DNA from: a virus
Virus record (IMG/VR): IMGVR_UViG_3300005336_000043
Location: 1-30,380 of that record
Reading direction: 5' to 3' (one strand)
DNA length: 30,380 nucleotides
Within the stretch, counting starts at the first letter, position 1. Every line of letters starts with the position of its first letter. Under the pieces are notes generated by a model that was given only the letters and a program-made list of their open reading frames with translations, did no database searches and had not been told where the DNA came from. Shown in pieces: positions 13,432 to 22,293 of this stretch. Both the position numbers and the translations under genes were made by a program.

Positions 13432-15468
13432 ATGGACCCATCAATAGCAGCAGGAGGAAATCCGAACGCAACAGCCAACCCGACGCCCTTCACTGTCAAT
13501 CTCCCAGGCGCAGGCTCTCTTTTCATTGACGGCAGCGGCGGACCGCAGCCGCAGCTCTACTCGATAAACGGCAACAATCTTCAGTCCTTCAACATCAATC
13601 AATTCGCGCAGAACTATCTCTCACAAAACGGCATCGACTATAACGCGCTCAGCAGCGCTACTCCTGCCCAACTCGCCAGCAACAATGCCAATTACAATGC
13701 AAACCTTGCCGCGATGGCCGATAAAGCGCGAAGCCTCGGTGTTGACATAACCAGCCGCGCTAACAATTGGGATGAATCGGGCGCTGCCTACATCAACTTA
13801 TACGCGACCGGCCTCAACCTCCTCAAGAACCAGTACGGCGTGAATATCTCCTCACTTCCGCAATATAATATCGGTGACGTGCAATCCGCACTCACTCATA
13901 ACGGTGGCACAACCATAAGTACCATCGACCCCTCATTCTTTAGCACTCCGACAGGAGCCGCTTCATCGGTGACGCTCAATACTCAGCCTGCACTGCCTGC
14001 CTCACAGGCCACCATTGCGGCCGCTCAAGCCGCACAACAAACACAACTGGCAGGCGTGCAGGGAAAGAATGTAACGACGACAACTGACGCCAACGGCAAT
14101 ATCACCAGCTTCAGTGCAACCCCGCTTGGTTCCCAACCCCCGCCGAATACGTCGGTCTCTAATCCCATAAATCCGCCGACTTCAAACGGTTCCTACTCAC
14201 CCCCCTCAGGACAAGCCGCACAAACTATCTCCAATTATCTTACCGGCATCGGCGCAACACTTCAGAGCCAACAGGCACAGTATCAGCAGGCCAACCAGCA
14301 GCAAGCGCAGAACTACCAGAGCCAAATCGACGCGCTCAACCAACAGCAAAAGGAATTACAGCAGCTCTCCGATAATGGGATGCTCGGCGAAGATAACACG
14401 ATGCTCCAGGAGACTTCCCAGAAACAAGCAGCCCTTCAGCAAGAGCAGCAAGAATACCAGGACAACTACAACGCCAACCAGTCGCTCATAAACGAAATGG
14501 ATGGATTGCTCACGCAGGGCAATCAAATCATCGAGGACATGAAGAACACGACGGGCTTGGCTTCCATCATGAACCCGCGCATCTCGCAGACCATGACCGA
14601 CGTAAGCGCCCGTGCTGGCGTCATACAGGCGGTCTTGGCCGCGAGAAATAACCAGATAGGCAATGCCCAGAAGCAGCTTGCCAGTGCGACGGACGCAATC
14701 ACGAGCATCTACACCGACCAGATGAACTACTACAAATCGGTCGTCTCCTACTACGAGCAGCAGAAGCAAGATACCCAAGGCGAGATTGACAGCCTCAGCA
14801 AGGACCAGAAGACCTACATCGACAATCAAATCCAATCACTCAAAGATGCAGTCACGAACACACAAAACACCGCTAACATCATCCAGAAAGCGATGCTCGA
14901 CCCGAACACCGCACTCCTCTACGCCACAGCGGGCGTAACCCTCAATGATAGTCCTGCGCAGATACAGCAAAAGCTCGGCCTCGCCACTTACGCGCAGGAG
15001 CTTTCCACCCTCTCATCGAACATGGCTGCCAAAGGCTACTCTAGTAATCCCGTGCCAGGCGTCTCACCCGTCACGATGGTAGACAGCCAGGGCCAGCCAC
15101 ATCAGTTCTGGGCGGCAACGACGCCGGGAACGAAGACCGGGACGAGCCCGACATCGACGAACAGCCCATCAGTTCCTAGCGGCGGTACTATTACAAGCGG
15201 CAACCTTGTCGCGACACAAAATGATATTGACCAGGGCGCACAAGCACTCAAAGCCTCCGCATCACAAGGCGCAGAAGCCGACGGCAAGTACGCCGACCCG
15301 AACTTATATCTCCAGATGTACGAGCACTGGGTATCTCAAGGCGGCAAAGGCAGCGACTTCCTCAAGTACTATCCCTTCTCTACTTACATCAATCCTGCAA
15401 ATACGTGGCTCTCGCAGTCAATAAGCGACTTCAACAATCAAGGCTCAGGCGGCGCACAAACTCCGTAG
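13432..15468 (+). CDS. Large coiled-coil internal virion/ejection-type protein
   Basis: A 678-residue protein with an N-terminal region rich in Asn, Gly and Gln, then a long Gln-rich coiled coil between roughly residues 270 and 490 (QSQQAQYQQANQQQAQNYQS; KQAALQQEQQEYQDN; VSYYEQQKQDTQGEIDSLSK), and a Ser/Thr/Gly linker before a C-terminal helical domain with LYLQMYEHWVSQGGKGSDFL. Podoviruses encode such proteins between tail and fibre genes; they are packed in the head and ejected to form the conduit through the envelope. There is no enzymatic motif. The next gene starts 1 nt after its stop (TAGtATG). Confidence 0.55.
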   Translation: MDPSIAAGGNPNATANPTPFTVNLPGAGSLFIDGSGGPQPQLYSINGNNLQSFNINQFAQNYLSQNGIDYNALSSATPAQLASNNANYNANLAAMADKARSLGVDITSRANNWDESGAAYINLYATGLNLLKNQYGVNISSLPQYNIGDVQSALTHNGGTTISTIDPSFFSTPTGAASSVTLNTQPALPASQATIAAAQAAQQTQLAGVQGKNVTTTTDANGNITSFSATPLGSQPPPNTSVSNPINPPTSNGSYSPPSGQAAQTISNYLTGIGATLQSQQAQYQQANQQQAQNYQSQIDALNQQQKELQQLSDNGMLGEDNTMLQETSQKQAALQQEQQEYQDNYNANQSLINEMDGLLTQGNQIIEDMKNTTGLASIMNPRISQTMTDVSARAGVIQAVLAARNNQIGNAQKQLASATDAITSIYTDQMNYYKSVVSYYEQQKQDTQGEIDSLSKDQKTYIDNQIQSLKDAVTNTQNTANIIQKAMLDPNTALLYATAGVTLNDSPAQIQQKLGLATYAQELSTLSSNMAAKGYSSNPVPGVSPVTMVDSQGQPHQFWAATTPGTKTGTSPTSTNSPSVPSGGTITSGNLVATQNDIDQGAQALKASASQGAEADGKYADPNLYLQMYEHWVSQGGKGSDFLKYYPFSTYINPANTWLSQSISDFNNQGSGGAQTP

Positions 15469-15469
15469 T

Positions 15470-18400
15470 ATGGGACTTTGGGACAGCGTCATACCTACAG
15501 CTTCCTCACCAGAATTGCCTGGTCTTGGCGGCGGCGGCAACTTCGCCGCACCAAATCTTTCAACCCATACAACCGCACCGACTTCTAACTTGTGGGGCGA
15601 CCTTCTCGGCAATTCGACATCGATCCCTACCGCCAACCTATGGTCTACGATGGCTAACTCCACACCAGCCGTTGCTAATAACCCAACACCCCTCAGCCTT
15701 TACGACCAGGTCAAGACACCTTCTGTTGCTTCGCAAGCTGCCAGCTACGACCCCGTATCTTCCGCCGTCTCCACAGTCTCTAGTGCCTACAAGCAAAGTG
15801 CAGTTCCTGACATCCTCACCGGCCTCAGCACCGGCAACTGGCAACCATACCAGCAAAAGATTGCATCCAATGGTATAGACGCTACCAAACTAGCCAACCC
15901 CGATCCTGCTATCCATGGACCCGAAGTACAGAAACTCGCTAACCTCGTCCTCGGTGTCTCTGGTGGTGAAGCAACAACTGCTCTCAAGCTCGGCAATATG
16001 ACCGAGCCGGAAAGCAAACTCCTCATATCTTTCGCTGACCACATAAATGCCGGGCACAACGTCGGCGCTGAAGACTGGGAAACTATTAAACAGACCCTGA
16101 CCGACAATGGCTACACAGCGCCGAACACACAGAAGCAAGCAGCGCAGCTCATCACAGATGCGAAGAATAGTGCCGTAGCTGCGCAAGCCGCCAAAAACGA
16201 AGCAACCTTTAACGCTCAAACCGACAACTCACTCAGCAAATCAAAGCCAGTCAATGCGTCGCAAGTTTCTTTGCCGCCAAAACCCGTACAGCCCCGCCAA
16301 CCGAACGGCTGGTGGGACACCTTCAAGAAGGCATTCAGCGACCAACGTGGCTTCGTCAAGAACCCGCTCGCACAAGAAGAGCCAGTCCCAGCACCAGAAC
16401 CAAAAGCCCCATCACCAGAAGAACCCGCACCTGTATCATCTCCACAGGATACCACGAACAAAGTCGAATTGCCGATAACCGGCACCACACAAGCCGAGCG
16501 TGTCGACAGCACCATAGTCAACTCCGAGCGCATCAAGAACGAGATAAACATACGCGGCAAAGACGCTTTCAAGGCAGGCCAAAGCCTCTCTGCCAATGAC
16601 TTAAAGCTCGGCACCCAGGTCGAGCACGGCTCACCGCTCGATGAGATAACCGCACAAGCCGATAACCCGAAACAGCTTGCCACTTTCCTCACCAAACTCG
16701 CCGATTACTACGACTTTCGCTTGGCAGCAGACCGCGCTGCAGGCGGCAATACCCCGCGCGTGCCGAATTACATCCCGCATAACTGGGACTTGAGCGACCC
16801 AAAAGACTTGGCTCGCTTCAACGACCTCGCCAAGCAGAAAGGCTTGCAGGAGTACAAGGGCTACCGCGCACAACCGCGTGTCTTCAATTCTTACGCAGAA
16901 GGCGAAGCGCAAGGTTTCAAGCGCGCAAATCCTTCCATCCTCGAAGACTTACAGCATGACTACAACGCAGCCAGTACCGTCCTCAGCCGCCAGGCCTTGA
17001 AGCAAGGGCTCTACGAAGCCGCACCGGATAAGGTAAGCATGAGCGGCTACGGTCAGACTCCTGAAGGCAAACCCTTCGTCAACAGCAACATTCCCGGTTT
17101 AGAAGGCATCTCTTACGACAAATCCATCCACCAGCAGCTCAAAGGTTTCGAGCCACTTACGAACACCGACGTTCTCGACCAGGCCAAAGACAAAGGCTTC
17201 AATCCAACCGACCCTAAGAGCTACGGCATTCTCTGGCAGAGCATGAAGGATAACGGGATGCTCAACACTGTGAGCACGCTCTACGACCACGCCAACAGTA
17301 GCCTCAAGCACACCATCCTCAACTTCTCCGGCTTCCACTCTATAAACATCAGCGCCAACTACACCGGCGCTTCCATCTTTAACCCAATTAAAGGTATTCG
17401 TGGGCTTACCACCTCCCTTCCCTCTTTCTTCAGCGAGAAGGCGACGCAGGACATCATTGATGGTTTCAAGGCGAAGAAGATACCCGGCAAGAGCTACAGC
17501 GTCTTTGATGCAGGACTTCGCTCCGGTGTGAACATGGATAGGGGTCTGCCGCCGAGCACCATCCGCTCGAAAGTAAACCCTTTCAACGCGACCTCCCGCG
17601 CCATCTTCGACCGCGAACTCTACACTCTCAAGCTCAACCTCGTTGACCAGGCGTTCGGAAAAGGTGAGATAGACCCAGCCTCCGCAGCCGGACGAGCCAC
17701 GGCCAAAGAAATAAATCTCATCATGGGGGAGGTGAACACACGCACCATGAACATCAACCCCAATACTTCTAAATGGCTCTCCCGTGCTCTTCTTGCCCCA
17801 CAATTTACCGCATCAAAATACAAGTTGATAGGAGATGCGTTATCGAAGGGCGGCGATGCCGGTCATCTTGCACGCACAGCCGTCATCGGCAAATCACTTG
17901 CTATCGGCACACTCTCAACCCTCGGTACCCTCTTAGCCACGGGCAAATTCCCCAACCTCCACCAGATACTCCTTAATTACACCATCGCACCTTCTACACA
18001 GACCAATCTCACCAACCCGAAAGGCCAAAAACTCGACGTTACCTACCCACAGACATTCCTCACCGAACCAGCAAAGCCCCTTGGCGGTGCTCTCGATGCT
18101 ATCGGGATACAGAACCCCCTCGGCACAAAGAACGACCTCACGCACTACGGCGAAGCACGCCTTTCACCTGCACTCTCGACCGCAATCGCCGCCTATAACA
18201 ACCAGGACTTCTACGGCAACCCAATAGTCAATCCGAATGTCCCACAGTCCGCACTCTCACAGCGCATACAAAACTTAGGCAAAGGACAGCTTCCTATAGG
18301 CATCCAGTCCGCCGTTAACCAGGCGCAGGGAAAGCAGACAGGCGCGCAGACTGCTATCAACGTTGCAGGGCTCAACACAAAAACCTCATCCTCTGACCCG

Positions 18401-18847
18401 ACTGTACAGGCACGTAACACCGTCACAAGCGCCAAACAGGCCATAGCTGCCATCGCACCCGACGACCCGCAACGCCTCGAAAAGATGCAGGCGATATTCA
18501 ACAGTCTCCCCGCCGATTCCCGTAAATCTCTCGCCTATCAAGAACTCCTCGACGGCGTAAGCACCAAAGGCATCTATCAGTCAGACACCGAGCAAAAATA
18601 TTTCCAGGTGCAAGACCTGCTCTCCCAGGGAAAAACCGCCGAAGCTACTGCGATAACGGCCGCCATGACGCCGAAGGAGTACAGCACATACAAGGCCATA
18701 CGCACACGCCTCACTAATCAGACGCTTTTCCAGAAAGTCAAAGACCTCGTCTCGCAGGGAAACACCACAGCCGCTACGCAGCTCACCGCCTCAATGACCA
18801 AAGACCAGTACAAGTCCTATTTGACATGGAAGAAAAAGAATCCCTGA
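15470..18847 (+). CDS. Very large (1125-residue) polyvalent/ejection-type protein
   Basis: The largest gene in the window. The N-terminal third is low-complexity (Ser/Thr/Pro/Asn, acidic and proline-rich near residues 300-340). From about residue 420 there is a helical domain with RVPNYIPHNWDLSDPKD and a YRAQPRVFNSYAEGEAQGF segment, reminiscent of large polyvalent proteins of phages. A later conserved-looking block (STIRSKVNPFNATSRAIFDR, EINLIMGEVNTRTMNINPNT, LLAPQFTASKYKLIGDAL) is followed by a hydrophobic stretch (KSLAIGTLSTLGTLLATGK) that could insert in membrane. The C-terminus has two copies of a motif of the type FQ-V-DL-SQG-TAAT-T-SMT. It is probably ejected with the DNA. No enzyme is assigned. 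Confidence 0.55.
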   Translation: MGLWDSVIPTASSPELPGLGGGGNFAAPNLSTHTTAPTSNLWGDLLGNSTSIPTANLWSTMANSTPAVANNPTPLSLYDQVKTPSVASQAASYDPVSSAVSTVSSAYKQSAVPDILTGLSTGNWQPYQQKIASNGIDATKLANPDPAIHGPEVQKLANLVLGVSGGEATTALKLGNMTEPESKLLISFADHINAGHNVGAEDWETIKQTLTDNGYTAPNTQKQAAQLITDAKNSAVAAQAAKNEATFNAQTDNSLSKSKPVNASQVSLPPKPVQPRQPNGWWDTFKKAFSDQRGFVKNPLAQEEPVPAPEPKAPSPEEPAPVSSPQDTTNKVELPITGTTQAERVDSTIVNSERIKNEINIRGKDAFKAGQSLSANDLKLGTQVEHGSPLDEITAQADNPKQLATFLTKLADYYDFRLAADRAAGGNTPRVPNYIPHNWDLSDPKDLARFNDLAKQKGLQEYKGYRAQPRVFNSYAEGEAQGFKRANPSILEDLQHDYNAASTVLSRQALKQGLYEAAPDKVSMSGYGQTPEGKPFVNSNIPGLEGISYDKSIHQQLKGFEPLTNTDVLDQAKDKGFNPTDPKSYGILWQSMKDNGMLNTVSTLYDHANSSLKHTILNFSGFHSINISANYTGASIFNPIKGIRGLTTSLPSFFSEKATQDIIDGFKAKKIPGKSYSVFDAGLRSGVNMDRGLPPSTIRSKVNPFNATSRAIFDRELYTLKLNLVDQAFGKGEIDPASAAGRATAKEINLIMGEVNTRTMNINPNTSKWLSRALLAPQFTASKYKLIGDALSKGGDAGHLARTAVIGKSLAIGTLSTLGTLLATGKFPNLHQILLNYTIAPSTQTNLTNPKGQKLDVTYPQTFLTEPAKPLGGALDAIGIQNPLGTKNDLTHYGEARLSPALSTAIAAYNNQDFYGNPIVNPNVPQSALSQRIQNLGKGQLPIGIQSAVNQAQGKQTGAQTAINVAGLNTKTSSSDPTVQARNTVTSAKQAIAAIAPDDPQRLEKMQAIFNSLPADSRKSLAYQELLDGVSTKGIYQSDTEQKYFQVQDLLSQGKTAEATAITAAMTPKEYSTYKAIRTRLTNQTLFQKVKDLVSQGNTTAATQLTASMTKDQYKSYLTWKKKNP

Positions 18848-18853
18848 TATAAT
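18845..18853 (+). promoter_or_regulatory. Consensus extended -10 (TGaTATAAT)
   Basis: TGA-TATAAT is a perfect extended -10 overlapping the end of the large gene; TGA at 18845-18847 is also its stop codon. The predicted start lies about 10 nt before the ATG at 18871. A TTGACA occurs at 18821-18826, but its spacing of 21 nt is too long for a classical promoter. Confidence 0.6.
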
Positions 18854-18870
18854 TAATCTAATCTTCACCT

Positions 18871-19722
18871 ATGTACGTACCCGTCAATCCTTCCGAGAGC
18901 TATCCGATAAACCGCGTCCTCGAAGACACGACCGATAGCGGTACGAACTATGTGCAATGCAAGGTCTACAACGGAAAGACGCGCGCGCTGTTGCAGACCG
19001 TCAATCTAACTGACAACGGCAACCGTTGGTTCTCAGGCCTCATCACCATTCCCCAGGACAACGCCTTCTCTAATGGCACATGGCTCTTAGTTACCACTAC
19101 CGTCTACACCGACAGCGGCTATACCACTGTCAACACCAACTACGCACAGACCTCAGAACAATGGTTGGTGCAAACACGCTTCGACTATCGCTTCCTTCCA
19201 CAAGGCCTTGGCCCTGAATGGGGCGAAAAGCTCACCACTACCTTCAAGGAACAAGTCGCAGCACTGAAACCTAATGACCCGCCGCCCGCCGTTGACCACA
19301 CACCCGCACTCTTCGGCATCAACTCACGTCTCAACGCCATTGAAGGCGCAATACGCGCTATCGTCATTCCTGAGCCAGAGAAACCTGAGAAGGTAAATCT
19401 CCAGGGCTTACAGAGCGCCCTCGACAATCTCACTAAGCTTGTCGCCTCCTTGCCCAAATTCGAGAAGACCGACCAGAGCGCCATCCTCAATTCCCTCTCC
19501 AATCTCCATGGCGCTATACAAAATCACCACGCTATCAGCGCCGACGCTCATACCAAGACACAGAAGGCAATCAAAGAAAGCGTCGTCCCCATCATGGAGC
19601 AGACCGCGCATCAACAGGTTATTGACGGCATCAAGAACGGCTCAATAGATATTTCCCTCTCAGGCAAGAATGCCGAGAAGCAAAAGGGGCTTAAAGGATT
19701 AGCTAAAAAATACGGCCTATGA
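18871..19722 (+). CDS. Virion appendage protein with beta-sandwich head and coiled-coil tail
   Basis: The N-terminal 120 residues are beta-rich with alternating Thr/Tyr/Asn (TDSGTNYVQCKVYNGKTRAL, SNGTWLLVTTTVYTDSGYTT), followed by a helical and coiled-coil part (INSRLNAIEGAIRAIV; LQSALDNLTKLVASLPKF; SNLHGAIQNHHAISADAHTK) and a basic C-terminus. This architecture suits a tail spike or connector rather than an enzyme. It has its own strong -10 box and overlaps the next gene by 4 nt (ATGA). Homologues are not identifiable by eye. Confidence 0.5.
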   Translation: MYVPVNPSESYPINRVLEDTTDSGTNYVQCKVYNGKTRALLQTVNLTDNGNRWFSGLITIPQDNAFSNGTWLLVTTTVYTDSGYTTVNTNYAQTSEQWLVQTRFDYRFLPQGLGPEWGEKLTTTFKEQVAALKPNDPPPAVDHTPALFGINSRLNAIEGAIRAIVIPEPEKPEKVNLQGLQSALDNLTKLVASLPKFEKTDQSAILNSLSNLHGAIQNHHAISADAHTKTQKAIKESVVPIMEQTAHQQVIDGIKNGSIDISLSGKNAEKQKGLKGLAKKYGL

Positions 19723-21185
19723 AAAAATGGCTACTAGTCTCATTGCTATTATTCCCCTCGCTCGCATTAGCTCAAGGCGTCCCATCACAAGATCAATTCA
19801 CTTCTACTACTTCACCCTCTCTTTCCATAACCCAGAAAGTCTATGGCAAGACTATACGTCTCACCGGACTTGAAAATCTCGGCTGCATTGGTACCGATAG
19901 CAATGGCATCCTACAAGCAGGCACATGCTCTGGTGGTGGCGGAGGCGGCACAGGCGTCGCCACCACATCGATCCTATCGATATGGCCTATCATACGCACA
20001 CTATCGACTGCTGCACTCACCTTCAGCTTCGGCGGTATATCAACCTCGACCAATCCTACAATAGGCCAGATACCTTACTGGACTGGGGTTAATACCATTG
20101 GCAGCGTCGCAACTGGCACCGTATCCGCTGGCTCTAGCGCCATAACCGTAACTGCCGGTCGCTCAGTAATAGGCGGCGCGCTCTCCATCGACTGCACCGC
20201 TGCGAGCGGCTCTCAAAATGGCTGTCTATCATCAACTGACTGGACGACGTTCAACAACAAAATCTCTTTCGTATGGCCATTCACGCCGACCACCTACGGG
20301 ACCCTCCAAGTCTCCGCTACTTCAACCGCCTTTGAAGATTTCGCTGGCCTCATATCTGCCACCTCAACCATCGGCACACTTACAGCTTCATCGAGCATAA
20401 CCAACCAGGGCGTCAAGAGTGCTCTCGTGCTCAATAGTGCGGCAGGACTTGAAGGAGCATATGGCGGCGCTTCTGCCTGCTCGGCCAACAACTTCGTGAC
20501 GACGATAAGCGCAATAGGCGGCACAACCTGCGGCACAGCTACAATTTCCGGCGTTTCTCTCGGCGGCACACTCGCCGCTCTCAGCGCAACCGATGCGACA
20601 CTTACCTTCTCCGGCAGCTACACCGGAGCAGCAGCACGAACCGTAGGACTTAATCTTGCGAATGCCAACTCATGGTCCGCAAAGCAGACGTTCGTCAGTG
20701 CATCCTCAACAAATCTATCTGCCTCCGGTTCCTTCTTCGCTCCATCCGCAGCATCAACCACCCTCAACGCATCTGGCGCTATCGCAATCGACACAACAGT
20801 CGCGTCATCGGGCATTTCCTACTTCGACGGCACCGCTCAAAGACTTGCCCCGAATATCATGCCTGTCTCATTCATGTGGAATACGACTACTCCATCGACT
20901 TCCGCCACGGACACGGGAATGATTATCAATGGAGCACGCCCCATAAAGCTCGATAACGCAGCATGCAGTGTCGTCGGTGGCACGGCAACAATCGCCGTCG
21001 GCAACGGTGTATCGACCTCGACCTACATCCAAGCCAAAGCGCTCTCTACCGTACCCGTGCCAGTGACTCTTTCCTCGAATAACTCCTTTACGCAGTTCGC
21101 CCCTATCTTCATCGCTATCGGCACCTACTCTGCAAACACGGTGACCACCGTCTCTTGTGGATACGGCGAGGAATACACGGGCTGA
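19719..21185 (+). CDS. Fibre-like protein with a Sec signal peptide
   Basis: The N-terminus (MKKWLLVSLLLFPSLALAQG) is a textbook signal peptide with an ALA-QG cleavage site. The rest is a fibre-like Gly/Ser/Thr/Ala-rich sequence: a GGGGGGTGVATTSIL hinge, LSSTDWTTFNNK and WPFTPTTYGTLQVSATST, repeated ATST motifs, and ACSANNFVTTISAIGGTTCG, motifs I associate with fibre proteins of Parcubacteria and their viruses. A tail fibre with a cleavable signal would leave the cytoplasm, which is unexpected for a normal lytic phage. Alternatives are a host-surface adhesin made from the phage genome, or a fibre assembled outside the membrane. It is coupled to the previous gene by ATGA. Confidence 0.65.
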   Translation: MKKWLLVSLLLFPSLALAQGVPSQDQFTSTTSPSLSITQKVYGKTIRLTGLENLGCIGTDSNGILQAGTCSGGGGGGTGVATTSILSIWPIIRTLSTAALTFSFGGISTSTNPTIGQIPYWTGVNTIGSVATGTVSAGSSAITVTAGRSVIGGALSIDCTAASGSQNGCLSSTDWTTFNNKISFVWPFTPTTYGTLQVSATSTAFEDFAGLISATSTIGTLTASSSITNQGVKSALVLNSAAGLEGAYGGASACSANNFVTTISAIGGTTCGTATISGVSLGGTLAALSATDATLTFSGSYTGAAARTVGLNLANANSWSAKQTFVSASSTNLSASGSFFAPSAASTTLNASGAIAIDTTVASSGISYFDGTAQRLAPNIMPVSFMWNTTTPSTSATDTGMIINGARPIKLDNAACSVVGGTATIAVGNGVSTSTYIQAKALSTVPVPVTLSSNNSFTQFAPIFIAIGTYSANTVTTVSCGYGEEYTG

Positions 21186-21186
21186 T

Positions 21187-21912
21187 ATGCGCTGGCTTCT
21201 CCTCATCCTCTTCCTCATCCCTAGCCCGGCTCTAGCGGCGATAGCGTTTGATGCGGCAGAATACAGCGGAAGCTGTACGGGGACCACCTGCACGCTTCCC
21301 ACCAATCACACCGCGACGATAAACAACACCATCGTCTGCACGGGTTTCATCAATGGCCATTCGACTGACAACATCACCGGGGTTACCTACGGGGGGACCG
21401 CGATGGCCCGCTACAGCATCGGCACCTTCGTCTCCGGCGTGGGTATTCCGTACCTCTACTGCCTACTCAACCCGCCAAGCGGGTCGCAGAGCATCGTCAT
21501 CACGCAGACCGCAGGCATAGAAAGCTCATTCGCCTGCACCGCGAGCTATACCGGGGTCGCGCAATCCGGTCAGCCCGATGCCACCGCGACACCGAATACC
21601 TGTACGGCGTGTACCGCGCTCACAACGAGCCTAACCACGATCGCTGATAACTCTTGGGCTTTTGCTTTCGAGGGTAACTCTATCGGCGCACCGACCGCAG
21701 GAGCAGGGACTACCGCTCGTGCGACCAACGCCAACGGCTTCGGCTGCTTCGATGGCGGTGCCTTAGTTCATCCCGCAGGCAGCACCTCACTCATCACCAA
21801 TATAGGGAGTTCCGGCAATCAGTCAGTCGTCATGGCTTCCTTTGCGCCATTCTCAGCCGTAGTAGCAGCACAACCGACCATCTTCCGCCTCATCCTCTGG
21901 GGCAATTGGTAG
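21187..21912 (+). CDS. Exported beta-rich protein with a signal peptide
   Basis: I use ATG 21187 (1 nt after the previous stop, TGAtATG), not the upstream GTG at 21157. The signal peptide MRWLLLILFLIPSPALAA is followed by a Thr/Gly/Ala-rich beta protein with five or more cysteine-bearing turns (GSCTGTTCTLPTNHT, TCTACTALTTS) and segments such as VTYGGTAMARYSIGTFVSGV and YLYCLLNPPSGSQSIVIT. The pattern resembles extracellular bacterial and fibre-associated lectin-like domains. It ends with an aromatic and hydrophobic tail (TIFRLILWGNW). Together with the preceding gene it forms an exported pair in the fibre module. Confidence 0.6.
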   Translation: MRWLLLILFLIPSPALAAIAFDAAEYSGSCTGTTCTLPTNHTATINNTIVCTGFINGHSTDNITGVTYGGTAMARYSIGTFVSGVGIPYLYCLLNPPSGSQSIVITQTAGIESSFACTASYTGVAQSGQPDATATPNTCTACTALTTSLTTIADNSWAFAFEGNSIGAPTAGAGTTARATNANGFGCFDGGALVHPAGSTSLITNIGSSGNQSVVMASFAPFSAVVAAQPTIFRLILWGNW

Positions 21913-21914
21913 CT

Positions 21915-22034
21915 ATGCGCACCTCGAACACTTCTTTACGCGGAACACCGACGCATACGCAGTCGGCGAGCACCACACCCAATCGCTCCTATGTATTCCC
22001 CACGAACAGAGCCATTTCATACCCGCAATCATAG
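21915..22034 (+). CDS. Small hypothetical protein, 39 residues
   Basis: It bridges two genes with coupled stop-start junctions on both sides (TAGctATG before, TAGcatATG after), which supports translation. The product is polar, Ser/Thr/Asn/Arg-rich, beginning MRTSNTSLRGTPTHTQSAST and ending ISYPQS. No domain is visible. It is the first gene of what becomes the lysis cassette, but its function is unknown. Confidence 0.4.
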   Translation: MRTSNTSLRGTPTHTQSASTTPNRSYVFPTNRAISYPQS

Positions 22035-22037
22035 CAT

Positions 22038-22292
22038 ATGCCCACCGAAGAACAGACATACCGGGAAGGCCAACGAGAAAAATTCGACCGCTTTGAAAAG
22101 GACGTACGCGAGTCGCTCTCACGCATCGAGACGGCGCAGGACACGCTCGACAAAAATCAGAAGTTCACCAACGGCAAGGTGCGCAAGATAATCATCGCGC
22201 TTGTCCTCCTCGGCGGCATCGTCATCGGCATGAATTCTAATAATTGGCACGACATCATTGCCCTCTTCGCGGGCGGTGTTTCTATCAACTGA
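22038..22292 (+). CDS. Coiled-coil membrane protein, XhlA/holin-like
   Basis: 84 residues: a charged coiled-coil N-terminus (REGQREKFDRFEKDVRESLS, RIETAQDTLDKNQ) and a hydrophobic C-terminal segment (RKIIIALVLLGGIVIGM, then NNWHDIIALFAGGVSI). This is the architecture of XhlA-type phage lysis proteins and small holin partners. It lies directly upstream of a peptidase-like gene and a lysozyme-like gene, which supports a lysis role. Start and upstream stop are 3 nt apart. The exact role (holin, antiholin or virion membrane protein) cannot be told. Confidence 0.5.
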   Translation: MPTEEQTYREGQREKFDRFEKDVRESLSRIETAQDTLDKNQKFTNGKVRKIIIALVLLGGIVIGMNSNNWHDIIALFAGGVSIN

Positions 22293-22293
22293 T

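Noticed and set aside
17099-17803. 234-residue - strand ORF inside the large ejection-type gene
   Set aside because: It is the antisense shadow of a strongly coding + strand frame and has no promoter or start context.
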